Shown here in pieces: positions 19,148 through 27,632 of a DNA stretch of 64,000 bases (its first letter is position 1; each line of letters starts with the position of its first letter). The notes under the pieces were generated by a model that was not told the DNA's origin, did no database searches, and saw only the letters and a program-made list of their open reading frames with translations. Location: assembly GCF_001456115.1 (NCBI RefSeq), contig NZ_CP013264.1, positions 3,180,501 through 3,244,500 on the forward strand, read 5' to 3'. The translations under genes were made by a program, and so were the position numbers. The DNA comes from Sphingobium baderi (GTDB taxonomy: Bacteria > Pseudomonadota > Alphaproteobacteria > Sphingomonadales > Sphingomonadaceae).

Positions 19148-20571
19148 CAATGAAGCGTCTCGGCACGAGGGGATCATGGGCCTTCGCGGGCGCGCTGATG
19201 TTGGCGGGTTGCGCCACTGTCGGCCCGGACTATCACGCGCCGCCTCCGCCGGCAGGGATAGCAGAGAAACCGACCGCCTTCGCCGAGGGGAATTCGCCGG
19301 CCTTTGCCGCTGAGCCGTTGCCGGACCGTTGGTGGCGGCTCTATGCCATTCCCCAACTCGACGCGCTCGTCGAGGAAGCCATTCGAGCCAATACCGATCT
19401 GCGGATTGCCGCGGCCAATCTCGAACGCGCGCAGGCGATCGTCCAGGAGATACGGGCAAGCGCCCATGTCCAGACGTCGGTAAATGGTGGCGCCTCCGCG
19501 GGAGAGACCTCCAATCTCGGTCTCGGATCACCAGCGGGAACTCATGCAACATTCGATGCAGGCGTCGGGATCTCCTACGAACTGGACGTGGTGGGTCGGA
19601 TCCGGCGCACCATCGAAGCGGCGGATGCCGATGCCCAGGCGCAGGCGGCTGCCTATGATCTTGCGCGTACCACAGTCGTTGCGGGCGTGGTCGGAGCCTA
19701 TTCCGACGCTTGTGCCGCCGGTGCGCGGCTGGTCGTCGCACGCCGCTCGATGGAGTTGCAGCGGCAAAGTCTTGCGCTCACCGACCGTGGCGTGCGCGCA
19801 GGCCTCTACACCCCGCTTGATGCTATGCGCTCCCGTGCGCTCCTGGCGCAGCTGGAAGCGGCGTTGCCGCCGCTGGAAGCGGACCGCAAGGCGGCCCTCT
19901 ACAGTCTCGCCGTGCTGCTCGGCAGGGCACCCGAAGACTATCCTCCCGGCCTCGCGAGCTGCCAGATAATCCCGACCATCGACCAGCCGCTGCCGATAGG
20001 CAACGGAATGGCACTAATCCGGCGGCGACCTGATATCCGCCAGGCCGAGCGCCAACTCGCGGCGGCGACCGCGCGCATGGGCGTGGCCACGGCCGAACTC
20101 TATCCGAGCGTCAGCTTCGGCGCATCGCTGGGCACGACGTCGCGCGGCGTCGGCAATCTGTTCGATAGTTCGGCGTTCAGGTTCAGCCTGGGACCGCTGA
20201 TCTCCTGGACATTCCCTAACCGGGGGGTGGCACGGGCGCGAATCGTGGAGGCCGACGCCGCCTCTCGCGGGGCGCTGGCGGCATTTGACGGCAGCGTCCT
20301 GTCTGCTTTGCGCGAAGTGGAAACCGCGCTTAGCACCTATGCGCGCGACCTCGAGCAGAACGCAAAACTCAAGATTGCGCGCGATGAGAACCGCAAAGCC
20401 TTCGGCCTGCAGACGCGAATGACTCGCGGCGGCTTGGGAACGGGCCTCGACCTGCTCGATGCCGAAAGAAGCCTCGCTGCCGCCGAATCGGCGCTAGCAG
20501 CGTCAAGCGCTACGATTGCGAACGATAGAGTCCGGGTATTTTTAGCCTTGGGCGGGGGATGGGAACAATAG
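19144..20571 (+). CDS. efflux transporter outer-membrane factor (NodT family lipoprotein)
   Basis: A 475-residue TolC-like outer-membrane channel. It has a lipoprotein signal with lipobox LAGC (Cys23), then GPDYHAPPPP and DRWWRLY, both typical of NodT/OprM proteins. It has two repeated outer-membrane-factor halves, including IRRRPDIRQAERQLAAATA in the second. It completes the tripartite pump with the HlyD and FUSC proteins. It is the last gene before a 594-base region without genes. Confidence 0.93.
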   Translation: MTMKRLGTRGSWAFAGALMLAGCATVGPDYHAPPPPAGIAEKPTAFAEGNSPAFAAEPLPDRWWRLYAIPQLDALVEEAIRANTDLRIAAANLERAQAIVQEIRASAHVQTSVNGGASAGETSNLGLGSPAGTHATFDAGVGISYELDVVGRIRRTIEAADADAQAQAAAYDLARTTVVAGVVGAYSDACAAGARLVVARRSMELQRQSLALTDRGVRAGLYTPLDAMRSRALLAQLEAALPPLEADRKAALYSLAVLLGRAPEDYPPGLASCQIIPTIDQPLPIGNGMALIRRRPDIRQAERQLAAATARMGVATAELYPSVSFGASLGTTSRGVGNLFDSSAFRFSLGPLISWTFPNRGVARARIVEADAASRGALAAFDGSVLSALREVETALSTYARDLEQNAKLKIARDENRKAFGLQTRMTRGGLGTGLDLLDAERSLAAAESALAASSATIANDRVRVFLALGGGWEQ

Positions 20572-20834
20572 ACAAAGAGACAAGCTATGCGGTTTCTTGG
20601 ATTTTTGGTTCGCAGCGCGGTTCATCGTTTCCGATGATCGATCACCATAGAGCTGATTGCATCGGCTGCTTCGTGGTCAAGGCCGTGCATCCAGACTCAA
20701 TGCCGTCGGCGTGAGAAGCGTCAGACTCGAGCGATCAGTATTGCGGTAGAAGCACGCAGTTTGCTCGGAGACAAACAGCGATCGCATTCTGTCATCAGCC
20801 CCTGGAATCACCGAGGATTGAACGGACCCTCCGC

Positions 20835-20885
20835 CGTGGCACATTTCGTGGCACATTTAGGGTAATGGAGGGCAATCCAGGGTAA
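20835..20885. repeat. tandem repeats CGTGGCACATTT x2 and AGGGNAA x3
   Basis: CGTGGCACATTT occurs twice in direct tandem (20835-20846, 20847-20858). It is followed by AGGGTAA, AGGGCAA and AGGGTAA spaced about ten bases apart, one helical turn. Short, regularly spaced direct repeats beside an att site often are arm-type sites of tyrosine recombinases; that reading is inferred. Confidence 0.6.
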
Positions 20886-20944
20886 GTCGGTTGTTGAAAA
20901 ATAGAGGTTTATTTCCCCTCTGATCCCCTGTAGCGCCCTGAAAA

Positions 20945-20972
20945 TCCGGTTCGAGTCCCGTAGGGGTCACCA
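20945..20972 (+). other. tRNA 3'-end-like fragment, candidate attachment site
   Basis: The stretch contains GGTTCGAGTCC, the universal T-loop sequence, and ends in a seven-base segment, a discriminator A and CCA. No matching 5' half, D-arm or anticodon arm lies upstream, and the T-stem has mismatches, so this is not a working tRNA gene. A copied tRNA 3' end is what an integrated element leaves at its far border. Confidence 0.45.
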
Positions 20973-21165
20973 GTAAACACACTGTAATTCATCATTTCCA
21001 TAACCTGAGATCAAACGCCTGATCATAGGACTTTTCCTTAATTCAGTGACCTAAGCCGTTCTGGCAATCCTGCTCATAGCCTTCGCCAAATATTTTAGCC
21101 TGACCACAGATCAGCGAGAGAGGCGCGTTGGCTCTCCAGGCGATACGCACTGAAAGATGACCAGG

Positions 21166-21711
21166 CTATCGCGGCTTAGCCTTAGTCAATCGTTCCAGAT
21201 CTCCTGTATAATTGACATTCGCTATAGTCAGCCCAATTCCCACCGGGCAGGCGCCGATGCTCTCGGCCCAGTGCCGGACAGAACGGTTACCCGTCCGCAG
21301 CAGATATTCCTCCAGTTCACCCGCCAGCACGCTCGGCCACAGCCCGATCACCGGGCAACCCGTCGCGTAAGCGGCCCGCTCCTTTGCACATAGTTCCACC
21401 AGCAGAGCGCGCGGCATGTCAGGCGTATCGCAGGGCATGGACAGGACATGGGCAAATCCCCGTTCCCGCGCAACTGCCATCGCCCCAGCCAGCCCGCCCA
21501 GCGGCCCCAGACCAGCCTGGGGCCTGTCCTCCACGCCGCCATAGACAGGATGCATTCGCCCGGAAATCATCACACTGTCCACAAAGTCCGCGAGATTGCC
21601 CATTGACCAGTCGAGCAGCGAACGCCCGCGATAGAGCGCTTCTGCCTTGTCCGTCCCAAACCGACTCGAAAGCCCACCTGCCAGCACGACGCCCAAAACT
21701 CCGCCCTTCAT
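21166..21711 (-). CDS. mobA: molybdenum cofactor guanylyltransferase MobA
   Basis: A 181-residue nucleotidyltransferase that attaches GMP to molybdopterin to give the guanine dinucleotide cofactor. The N-terminal motif VVLAGGLSSRFGTDKA is the nucleotide-binding loop, and GPLGGLAGAMA plus SMPCDTPDMP are typical family segments. It overlaps fdhD (ATGA at 21708), so both serve maturation of a molybdoenzyme, most likely a formate dehydrogenase or relative outside this window. Confidence 0.94.
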   Translation of the reverse strand: MKGGVLGVVLAGGLSSRFGTDKAEALYRGRSLLDWSMGNLADFVDSVMISGRMHPVYGGVEDRPQAGLGPLGGLAGAMAVARERGFAHVLSMPCDTPDMPRALLVELCAKERAAYATGCPVIGLWPSVLAGELEEYLLRTGNRSVRHWAESIGACPVGIGLTIANVNYTGDLERLTKAKPR

Positions 21712-22496
21712 GTGGGGACCAGCATCGCGTCAGGCCGCGCAATCACGCGCAGATCCAGCCCCGCCTCGCGCGCGCGATGCAGGGCCAAGGCTGTGGGCGC
21801 GGAGATCGTCACCAGCAACGGACAATCGCTCAGCACCGCCTTTTCCACCAGTTCATAGGAACAGCGCGACGACAGCAACGCAAAGCCGCCATCCCAATCC
21901 GCCCCTGCCCTTCGCATTGCGCCGATCAGCTTATCGAAGGCGTTGTGCCGTCCGACATCCTCCCGCACCAGTCGGATCGTGCCATCCTGTCCAACCCATG
22001 CCGCAGCATGGACCGCGCCTGTCCGCGCATTGAGCGGCTGATGCACCTGCAACGCCTCCAAAGCACGAAAAATGGCTGCGTCATCAGCGCGGCTTCGCGC
22101 CATGACCAGCGGCAGTGGGCGCATCGCCTGCTCTATATTTTCGACCCCGCACAGACCACAGGAAGAATCTGTCGCACGATGACGCACCCGGTCCAGCAGA
22201 TCATCGGTACGTTCGGGCGGCAATGTCGCGCGCGCGATGATGCCTTCTTCCGTCGCATGCACATCCACATCGAACGCCGGATCGCCCGCTCCCATCAACC
22301 GCTCCGACAGCGCGAAACCCACCAGCAGATCGGTAATATCGGTCGGCGTCGCCATCAGCACCGCATAGCCGACTCCGTTGAACTCCAGCGCGACCGGCAC
22401 TTCTTCGGCCAAATCGCGCATAACGCAGCCTCTCTCGCCTTGAGGGGTCAGCCGCTGAAACATCTGATTGGCGACATCGCCCCGCCCCGGAGTCAT
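21708..22496 (-). CDS. fdhD: formate dehydrogenase accessory sulfurtransferase FdhD
   Basis: A 262-residue FdhD protein, which passes sulfur from a cysteine desulfurase to the molybdenum cofactor of formate dehydrogenases. The reactive pair is in SSCGLCG (Cys113 and Cys116), and VREDVGRHNAFDKLIG and SSRCSYELVEKA are further family signatures. Its start overlaps a small unknown gene and its stop overlaps mobA, so the three are co-translated. Confidence 0.95.
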   Translation of the reverse strand: MTPGRGDVANQMFQRLTPQGERGCVMRDLAEEVPVALEFNGVGYAVLMATPTDITDLLVGFALSERLMGAGDPAFDVDVHATEEGIIARATLPPERTDDLLDRVRHRATDSSCGLCGVENIEQAMRPLPLVMARSRADDAAIFRALEALQVHQPLNARTGAVHAAAWVGQDGTIRLVREDVGRHNAFDKLIGAMRRAGADWDGGFALLSSRCSYELVEKAVLSDCPLLVTISAPTALALHRAREAGLDLRVIARPDAMLVPT

Positions 22497-22702
22497 GTGC
22501 GACGCGTAGCGATCGGGTTGACAACGGCCGCCGGAGACATCTCTGTGGCGAGCTTTACGATATACTGGCGCGGCGTCAGGCCCCGGAAGATTCGGATACG
22601 ATCTTCGGTCATCGCGGTCGCCTGCGCCTCCCTCATCGCTGCAAGATGGCGCGGGCTATATATCCAGCGGTCGGCGGCGGATACCGCATTTTCGTCATCC
22701 AT
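22493..22702 (-). CDS. small protein of unknown function coupled to fdhD
   Basis: A 69-residue protein I do not recognise. It has an AGGA-type ribosome binding site 8 bases upstream and shares an ATGA overlap with fdhD, which argues that it is real. It is soluble, carries no metal motif, and contains a central stretch DRIRIFRGLTPRQYIVKLA. Its position is that of a formate dehydrogenase accessory or small subunit, but it does not match the FdsD sequences I know. Confidence 0.55.
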   Translation of the reverse strand: MDDENAVSAADRWIYSPRHLAAMREAQATAMTEDRIRIFRGLTPRQYIVKLATEMSPAAVVNPIATRRT

Positions 22703-23015
22703 GTCCCGTTCCTATTCGGCGGCCTGCGAAGGCACGATCCGGCAACTGAAGCGGTTATGCTCGGCACAATTCTCCTGCCAGTACGACAGACCGTATGAAA
22801 AGCGCCATCTGCACCGCCACCGTCTTACATTCCGAGCGATTAGCCGCACAGTCCGAATAATCAATGGCCTGACATTGGCCTGCATGCCGAGATGGTGAAA
22901 TGTAGCATAAGTCTGCCAGCAGGGCTGATTTAAGGATTATGAGAGAAGCAGGCGGCAATCTAATCGACAGAACCGCGACGACTTAACGAAGGCTTGGAAA
23001 GGGTTATAAGAGGAT
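22703..23015. other. 313-base divergent intergenic region
   Basis: Lies between the fdhD operon (-) and the ModE-like regulator (+). A possible 67-codon frame on the minus strand here has no ribosome binding site and unlikely composition. No ModE-type CGTTATATA palindrome was seen. Confidence 0.5.
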
Positions 23016-23405
23016 ATGCGCGCCGACTTTCTCAAGCTCAAGGTTCAGATATTCTGTGGCGATGAAATTGCCATGGGTCCGGGGAAAGCCGACCTGTTGG
23101 AAGCCATTGACGCATTGGGTTCCATTTCTGCCGCGGGTCGATCCATGGGCATGAGCTACCGTCGGACATGGCTTCTGGTTGACGCGATGAACCGTTGCTG
23201 GCGCGAGCGACTGGTCGAGACGGTAGCAGGCGGCGGCAAGGAACGCGGGGCTCGGCTGACATCAACTGGTCGGCAGATACTGACCGATTACCGCGCGATG
23301 GAAAAAGCCGCTATTTCGGCCACAGCGGACGGGCATTTCAGCCATCTTGAAAATTTGCTGAGGGAAGCGCCCTTATCACCCTCCCATACTCAACCAGCCT
23401 CATAA
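23016..23405 (+). CDS. ModE-like winged-helix regulator (single domain)
   Basis: A 129-residue protein equivalent to the N-terminal DNA-binding domain of molybdate repressor ModE, without the C-terminal molybdate-binding (MOP) domains. Family marks are GPGKADLLEAIDALGSISAAGRSMGMSYRRTWLLVDAMN and the wing that follows. Such short forms occur next to molybdenum-related genes and may sense through another route. It is divergent from fdhD-mobA and overlaps the convergent peroxidase gene's 3' end by 6 bases. Confidence 0.9.
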   Translation: MRADFLKLKVQIFCGDEIAMGPGKADLLEAIDALGSISAAGRSMGMSYRRTWLLVDAMNRCWRERLVETVAGGGKERGARLTSTGRQILTDYRAMEKAAISATADGHFSHLENLLREAPLSPSHTQPAS

Positions 23406-24380
23406 TTTACGCCCGCACGCACGATCAGGCATCGCGAGCCGCGGATCGGTCAGAAAGGTCCGATCGGTCAGGCTCTCCAGAAACGCACGCAAAGGCGCCA
23501 TTTCATCTTGAGCCAATCCCATGACATGGCGCCGGATCGCATCTTCCAATGTCGGTGCTGATCCGTCATGCCACCATGGACCGGTGACGGCGACGTTTCG
23601 CAGGGAGGGCGTCCGAAATCGATCCCCATCCTCCGGCCTTCCTGTCTTCTCGACCAGGCCGCGATCCTTGCCCATATTCTTTTCCAGACGATGATAATCG
23701 TCATCGGTGAAGTCCCGCCCCGCATGGCAGGCAACACATCCCCGCGCGGCAAACAAAGCAACGCCCCTGCGCGCTTCGGTGGAGATCGCGCCAATCTCAC
23801 CGCGCCCATGGCGATCAAATGGGCTGTTCAGAGCGATCATCGTCCTTTCAAAGGCGGCTATGGCATGGGATATGGTGTCAAGACTTATATGCCCCTTCAC
23901 TTCGGGAAAAGCACGAGCAAACATGCGGCGATAACAAGCATCATTGCCCAAACGGCGGAACAATTCGGCCTCTTTCCCGCGCATGCCCAGTTCCACCGGA
24001 TTGTCACCGAGCAACGGCACCAGCATCTGGGCCTCAAGCGTCGTCAGCGATGGATCGGCAGCGGTCAATCGCCTCCGCCAGGCGACATTGGCGAGCCCGG
24101 GGACATTCCGGCGCCCTGGATCGCCATGCACACCGGGCCGCATGGTATTGCCGTCCGCAAAGCCCCGCTTTTGCTCATGACATCCCGCGCAGGATAGCGT
24201 GCCGTTCACTGAAAGATCGGGATCGTAAAACAGACGGCGGCCAAGTTCGACCTTCGCCATGCTCATGGCACTGTCGGCTGGCACGATCGGTGGAGGAATG
24301 TCGGACGGCAATCCCCAGTTCCAAGCCCTTCCTCCTGCGGTCAATAGCAGCAAGGAAAGCGCCAGCAGCCAGCTTCTCAC
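23400..24380 (-). CDS. di-heme cytochrome c peroxidase / MauG-like protein
   Basis: A 326-residue exported protein (signal peptide about 1-19) with two c-type heme sites, CAGCH (64-68) and CVACH (215-219), the arrangement of bacterial cytochrome c peroxidase, MauG and MbnH. GPWWHDGSAPTLEDAI near the C-terminus is the usual segment preceding the last helix. It either reduces peroxide in the periplasm or oxidises a partner protein. Its start overlaps the stop of a small secreted protein gene, and the pair is divergent from a TonB receptor, which suggests a protein-modifying or metal-linked role more than simple detoxification. Confidence 0.9.
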   Translation of the reverse strand: MRSWLLALSLLLLTAGGRAWNWGLPSDIPPPIVPADSAMSMAKVELGRRLFYDPDLSVNGTLSCAGCHEQKRGFADGNTMRPGVHGDPGRRNVPGLANVAWRRRLTAADPSLTTLEAQMLVPLLGDNPVELGMRGKEAELFRRLGNDACYRRMFARAFPEVKGHISLDTISHAIAAFERTMIALNSPFDRHGRGEIGAISTEARRGVALFAARGCVACHAGRDFTDDDYHRLEKNMGKDRGLVEKTGRPEDGDRFRTPSLRNVAVTGPWWHDGSAPTLEDAIRRHVMGLAQDEMAPLRAFLESLTDRTFLTDPRLAMPDRACGRKL

Positions 24381-24907
24381 TGGAGCGGCGTCACCAGAAC
24401 GGTCAACCGATCTTCGCCATTGGCGGAGATTTGCAGCGTATAACTCCCCGGCTGCAACTCATAGTCCACCATCTTGCGGATGCCGCTGCACTGCGGGCCA
24501 TGTCCGTGGGCGACGGACGGCTGCGCCTTTCCGTCCTTGACCACATCCACCCACGCGCCCGAACCAAGCGCCACGCGCCAGACCGCAGCAGTCGGCACGA
24601 CGAAACGCGCCAAACCACCAAAGCTGACCGATCCACCCGGCTTTTCGGGTCGCAGAACATAAGCGACTTCAGGTGTCGGCAACAGCGTAAGGGCAGCCGC
24701 CTGCCCAGCGCTCAAATTGGCTTTGGCCGTGCCCTTGCGGGTGGAAGCGGCCTGCAAAGCGATCGGATTGCGCCAGGAGAGGAATGGCTGAACCAGTTCC
24801 GCAGGCGCCGAACAGGCCACCGGTTCTTCCATCGCGGCAGAAGCGGGCCAAGGCATCAGCATGGCGCAAAGAGCCATCCCACACCGAAAAGAAAATGCAT
24901 TTGCCAA
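24377..24907 (-). CDS. secreted protein of unknown function paired with the di-heme enzyme
   Basis: A 176-residue protein with a signal peptide ending near PASAA (residue 24). The mature part is predicted to be mostly beta strand, with two cysteines (VACSAP and PQCSG) and an HGHGPQC stretch that could bind a metal. I do not recognise the family. The arrangement resembles the MbnP-MbnH pair, in which a small secreted copper-binding protein is modified by a di-heme enzyme, but the four-Cys motif of MbnP is not present. ATGA overlap with the next gene indicates tight coupling. Confidence 0.75.
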   Translation of the reverse strand: MANAFSFRCGMALCAMLMPWPASAAMEEPVACSAPAELVQPFLSWRNPIALQAASTRKGTAKANLSAGQAAALTLLPTPEVAYVLRPEKPGGSVSFGGLARFVVPTAAVWRVALGSGAWVDVVKDGKAQPSVAHGHGPQCSGIRKMVDYELQPGSYTLQISANGEDRLTVLVTPLQ

Positions 24908-24931
24908 GAAACTTCCCTCCCCGAAACAAAG

Positions 24932-24951
24932 CTATATATGACGAAATATAG
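24932..24951. promoter_or_regulatory. inverted repeat CTATAT-N8-ATATAG between divergent genes
   Basis: This AT-rich inverted repeat sits in the 73 bases between the secreted-protein gene (-) and the TonB receptor (+). It could be an operator or merely overlapping promoter elements. It is not a good Fur box match. Confidence 0.3.
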
Positions 24952-24980
24952 TGAGTCGAAAGACCATAAAAGGGGGTTCC

Positions 24981-27131
24981 ATGCGTATCATTCTTGCCGC
25001 CACGCTGTTGGCGGGTATTTCTCTCATCCCGATGGCACAGGCCCAGACGGACGGAACGCCATCCGTCGCGCAATCCGACCGCTTTTCATTGGGACAGATC
25101 ATAGTAACCGCACCTCGACTGGACGGCGTGGGCATTGATGCCAACACATTGTCCGCGGGCGCGATCTATACCTTCAACCGCGGCGCGCTGGATGATGCAG
25201 TGAACCTGATGCCCGGCGTGGCGGCGGGCAATAGCGGCGGCACGCGCAATGAACGCCTCGTCTTCGTGCGCGGATTCGATCGGTTTCAGGTGCCGCTGTC
25301 GATCGACGGCATCCGCGTTTACCTGCCCGCCGACAACCGGCTGGACTATGGGCGCTTCCTGACAACCGATATTGCGGAAGTTCAGGTAGCTAAGGGCTAT
25401 GCCTCCGTCCTAGACGGACCGGGAGCGATGGGCGGTGCGATCAACCTCGTCACGCGCAAGCCAACCAAAGAACTCGACATCGACGTGCGCGGCACGATCA
25501 ATCTCGATAATGACGGCGATTATGCAGGCTATTCCACCTCCGCCATGATCGGAACGAAGCAGGATCGCTGGTATGCACAGACCAGCTATGCGCGCAGCTT
25601 CACAGACCACTGGGACTTGCCCAATGATTTCCGTGCGACCGTCCCAACGCTGGAGGACGGCGGCGAACGCGATTTTTCGCGCACGCGGGACTGGCGGGCG
25701 AATGCCAAGGTCGGTTTCACGCCAAACGAAACCGACGAATATGCGATCAGCTACACCCGGCAGGAAGGCGCGAAGGAAGCTCCCTTGCACGTCAGCGACA
25801 CGGTATCGACGCCTCGCTTCTGGACATGGCCATCATGGGATATCGAAAGTGTCTATTTCCTGTCGACCACGGCGCTGGGTGACCGCGCTACGCTGAAGAC
25901 ACGCGCCTATTACAATAGCTTCGATTCGATATTGCGATCCTTCAACGACCGCAATCAGGATACGCAGAGCCGTCCCTATGCCTTTGACAGCCCCTATCGT
26001 GACCGCGCCTGGGGCGGTTCCGCTCAGCTCGACTTCCAGGCGTCGGATGCCGACACGCTACGGATCGCTTTCCATTACCGCCACGACAAGCATGTGGAAG
26101 CGCAGACCAGTTTCTCCATGACCGGCGTGCCCAGCACGGAGCCGGAACAGACGCAGACGGAAAATGTCTTTTCCGCCGCGCTGGAAAATGAGCTGAAGCT
26201 ATCGCCCACCCTCTCCTTCACTCTGGGCGGAAGTTTCGACTGGCGCGATCTCAAGCGGGCGGAAGAATATGGTTCTCCGCTCGGCACGTCGGGCACGCCT
26301 GCCACACTTTACAACTATCCACGCCGGGATGCGGATACTTGGAACCTACAAGGCCGACTCGACTGGCAGGCCAGTGAAGTCCTCTCCCTGCACGCCAGCC
26401 TGTCGTCGCGGGCACGTTTCCCGACCATCTTCGAGCGGTTCAGCCAGCGCTTCAATCAGGCCATTCCCAACCCCGACCTGAAGGCGGAACGCGCCACTAA
26501 TGCCGAAATCGGCGGCACATGGCTGAACGGCTCCGTCAAGCTGGAAGGCGCGCTATTCTATAGCTGGATCGACAATGCGATCATCCAGTCCGTGCCGATC
26601 CTGGCCTATCCCTGCACCGCATCGACCGCGCCGCCGACCGTTCCCACCCCGGGTTGTGACCAGCGCTACATGAGCCAGAGTCAAAATGTCGGCAAAGGTC
26701 ATTATTATGGGGGGGAAATTTCCCTTTCGGCGACGCTGATGCCGGGGCTGGACGCTGGCTTCAATTATACGCTGACCAAGCGGCGCCTGCATTATGCCGG
26801 ACAGGACGCCTTCGAGTTGACGGGCGTGCCGACACATAAGGGCTTCGCCTGGCTCGACTGGTCGCCGGTGGAGCAGTTGCATATCGTGCCCAGCGTCGAT
26901 CTGGCGTCGAAACGCTGGACGCTGTTCACCGCCACGCCCTCCAGCGATCCCGTGCGCTATTACCGAACCGGGGCTTATGTAAACGCAAGCCTGCGGATCG
27001 ACTATGCGCTGACGGATAATGTCGACATTGGCGTGGGCGGACGCAACCTGTTCGATGACTATTACACGCTGACCGATGGCTTCCCCGAACCGGGCCGCAC
27101 GCTTTTTGCCAGCATCCGCGTGAAATATTGA
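24981..27131 (+). CDS. TonB-dependent outer-membrane receptor
   Basis: A 716-residue receptor. The start at 24981 follows an AAAAGGGGG site and gives a clean signal peptide (MRIILAATLLAG, cleavage after AQA); a GTG ten codons upstream is less likely. A possible TonB box GQIIVTAP precedes the plug domain (VNLMPGVAAGNSGG, GAMGGAINLVTRKP). The 22-strand barrel ends in an aromatic residue (SIRVKY). The substrate is unknown. Divergence from the di-heme enzyme and small secreted protein suggests uptake of a metal chelate or similar. Confidence 0.93.
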   Translation: MRIILAATLLAGISLIPMAQAQTDGTPSVAQSDRFSLGQIIVTAPRLDGVGIDANTLSAGAIYTFNRGALDDAVNLMPGVAAGNSGGTRNERLVFVRGFDRFQVPLSIDGIRVYLPADNRLDYGRFLTTDIAEVQVAKGYASVLDGPGAMGGAINLVTRKPTKELDIDVRGTINLDNDGDYAGYSTSAMIGTKQDRWYAQTSYARSFTDHWDLPNDFRATVPTLEDGGERDFSRTRDWRANAKVGFTPNETDEYAISYTRQEGAKEAPLHVSDTVSTPRFWTWPSWDIESVYFLSTTALGDRATLKTRAYYNSFDSILRSFNDRNQDTQSRPYAFDSPYRDRAWGGSAQLDFQASDADTLRIAFHYRHDKHVEAQTSFSMTGVPSTEPEQTQTENVFSAALENELKLSPTLSFTLGGSFDWRDLKRAEEYGSPLGTSGTPATLYNYPRRDADTWNLQGRLDWQASEVLSLHASLSSRARFPTIFERFSQRFNQAIPNPDLKAERATNAEIGGTWLNGSVKLEGALFYSWIDNAIIQSVPILAYPCTASTAPPTVPTPGCDQRYMSQSQNVGKGHYYGGEISLSATLMPGLDAGFNYTLTKRRLHYAGQDAFELTGVPTHKGFAWLDWSPVEQLHIVPSVDLASKRWTLFTATPSSDPVRYYRTGAYVNASLRIDYALTDNVDIGVGGRNLFDDYYTLTDGFPEPGRTLFASIRVKY

Positions 27132-27136
27132 TCCGG

Positions 27137-27173
27137 GGGTTCAGGCGCGGGCGCACCGCTCGCGTCTGAACCC
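27137..27173. terminator. hairpin between convergent genes
   Basis: A 13-bp stem with one G-U pair (GGGTTCAGGCGCG with CGCGTCTGAACCC) fills the 45 bases between the TonB receptor (+) and the MaoC gene (-). It would stop transcription from both sides, although neither side has a long T run. Confidence 0.65.
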
Positions 27174-27176
27174 AAT

Positions 27177-27632
27177 TCAGCTCCCGCTTCCCTGTATCAG
27201 CGCCATGCGGAGGCATTCGCAGACCAATTCATCCCGCTGATTCATCAGGCGATGGGCGAAGGTGACGATGCCAGCGCCAGGCCGGGATTTGCTCGGCTTG
27301 AGCGCTATCACTTCCGTTTCAGCGCGCAAAGTGTCGCCGATAAAAACGGGCTTGGGCATCACCAGCTTGTCATAACCCAGATTGGCTATCAACGTTCCCA
27401 GCGTCGTATCGCCCACCGACAAGCCGACCATCAGGGCGAAGGTGAAAGTGCCATTGACGAGAATCTGCCCGAATTCCGACGCCTTGGCCGCCTCTGCATC
27501 CAGATGCAGCGGCTGCGGATTATGCGTCATCGTGGAAAAGAGGAGATTGTCCGTTTCCGTTACCGTGCGGCGAATGTCGTGGACGACGCGATCCCCGATT
27601 TTCCATTGATCGAAGAACCGGCCCGCCATCAC
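27177..27632 (-). CDS. MaoC family dehydratase
   Basis: A 151-residue hot-dog fold protein of the MaoC/R-specific enoyl-CoA hydratase group. The active-site region reads TMTHNPQPLHLD, in place of the canonical G-D-x-N-P-L-H, so the usual catalytic Asp is replaced and two residues are added. I recall this NPQPLHLD variant in a distinct subgroup often placed with acyl-CoA lyase or carboxylase genes. It is the last gene of the isovalerate operon, and may hydrate methylglutaconyl-CoA in place of the usual crotonase LiuC; that is inference. Overlaps the previous gene by 4 bases. Confidence 0.88.
   Translation of the reverse strand: MMAGRFFDQWKIGDRVVHDIRRTVTETDNLLFSTMTHNPQPLHLDAEAAKASEFGQILVNGTFTFALMVGLSVGDTTLGTLIANLGYDKLVMPKPVFIGDTLRAETEVIALKPSKSRPGAGIVTFAHRLMNQRDELVCECLRMALIQGSGS

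Larger units (their letters stand above)
20572..21165. other. 594-base gene-free region with tRNA-3'-like sequence and short repeats
   Basis: No convincing coding sequence here. It is more AT-rich than its neighbours and contains a 12-base perfect tandem repeat (20835-20858), a run of AGGGNAA repeats (20859-20885) and a tRNA 3'-end-like stretch (20945-20972). The rest (20572-20830 and 20975-21165) shows nothing I can assign. Confidence 0.7.

Noticed and set aside
20900..20972. Complete tRNA gene
   Set aside because: Only the T-loop and CCA end are recognisable; D-arm, anticodon arm and a pairing acceptor 5' strand are missing.
22755..22958. 67-codon minus-strand frame upstream of fdhD
   Set aside because: No ribosome binding site, a start region lying in the divergent promoter, and odd composition.
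24932..24951. Fur box before the TonB receptor
   Set aside because: The repeat is AT-rich, but it does not match the GATAATGATAATCATTATC pattern well enough to call a Fur site.
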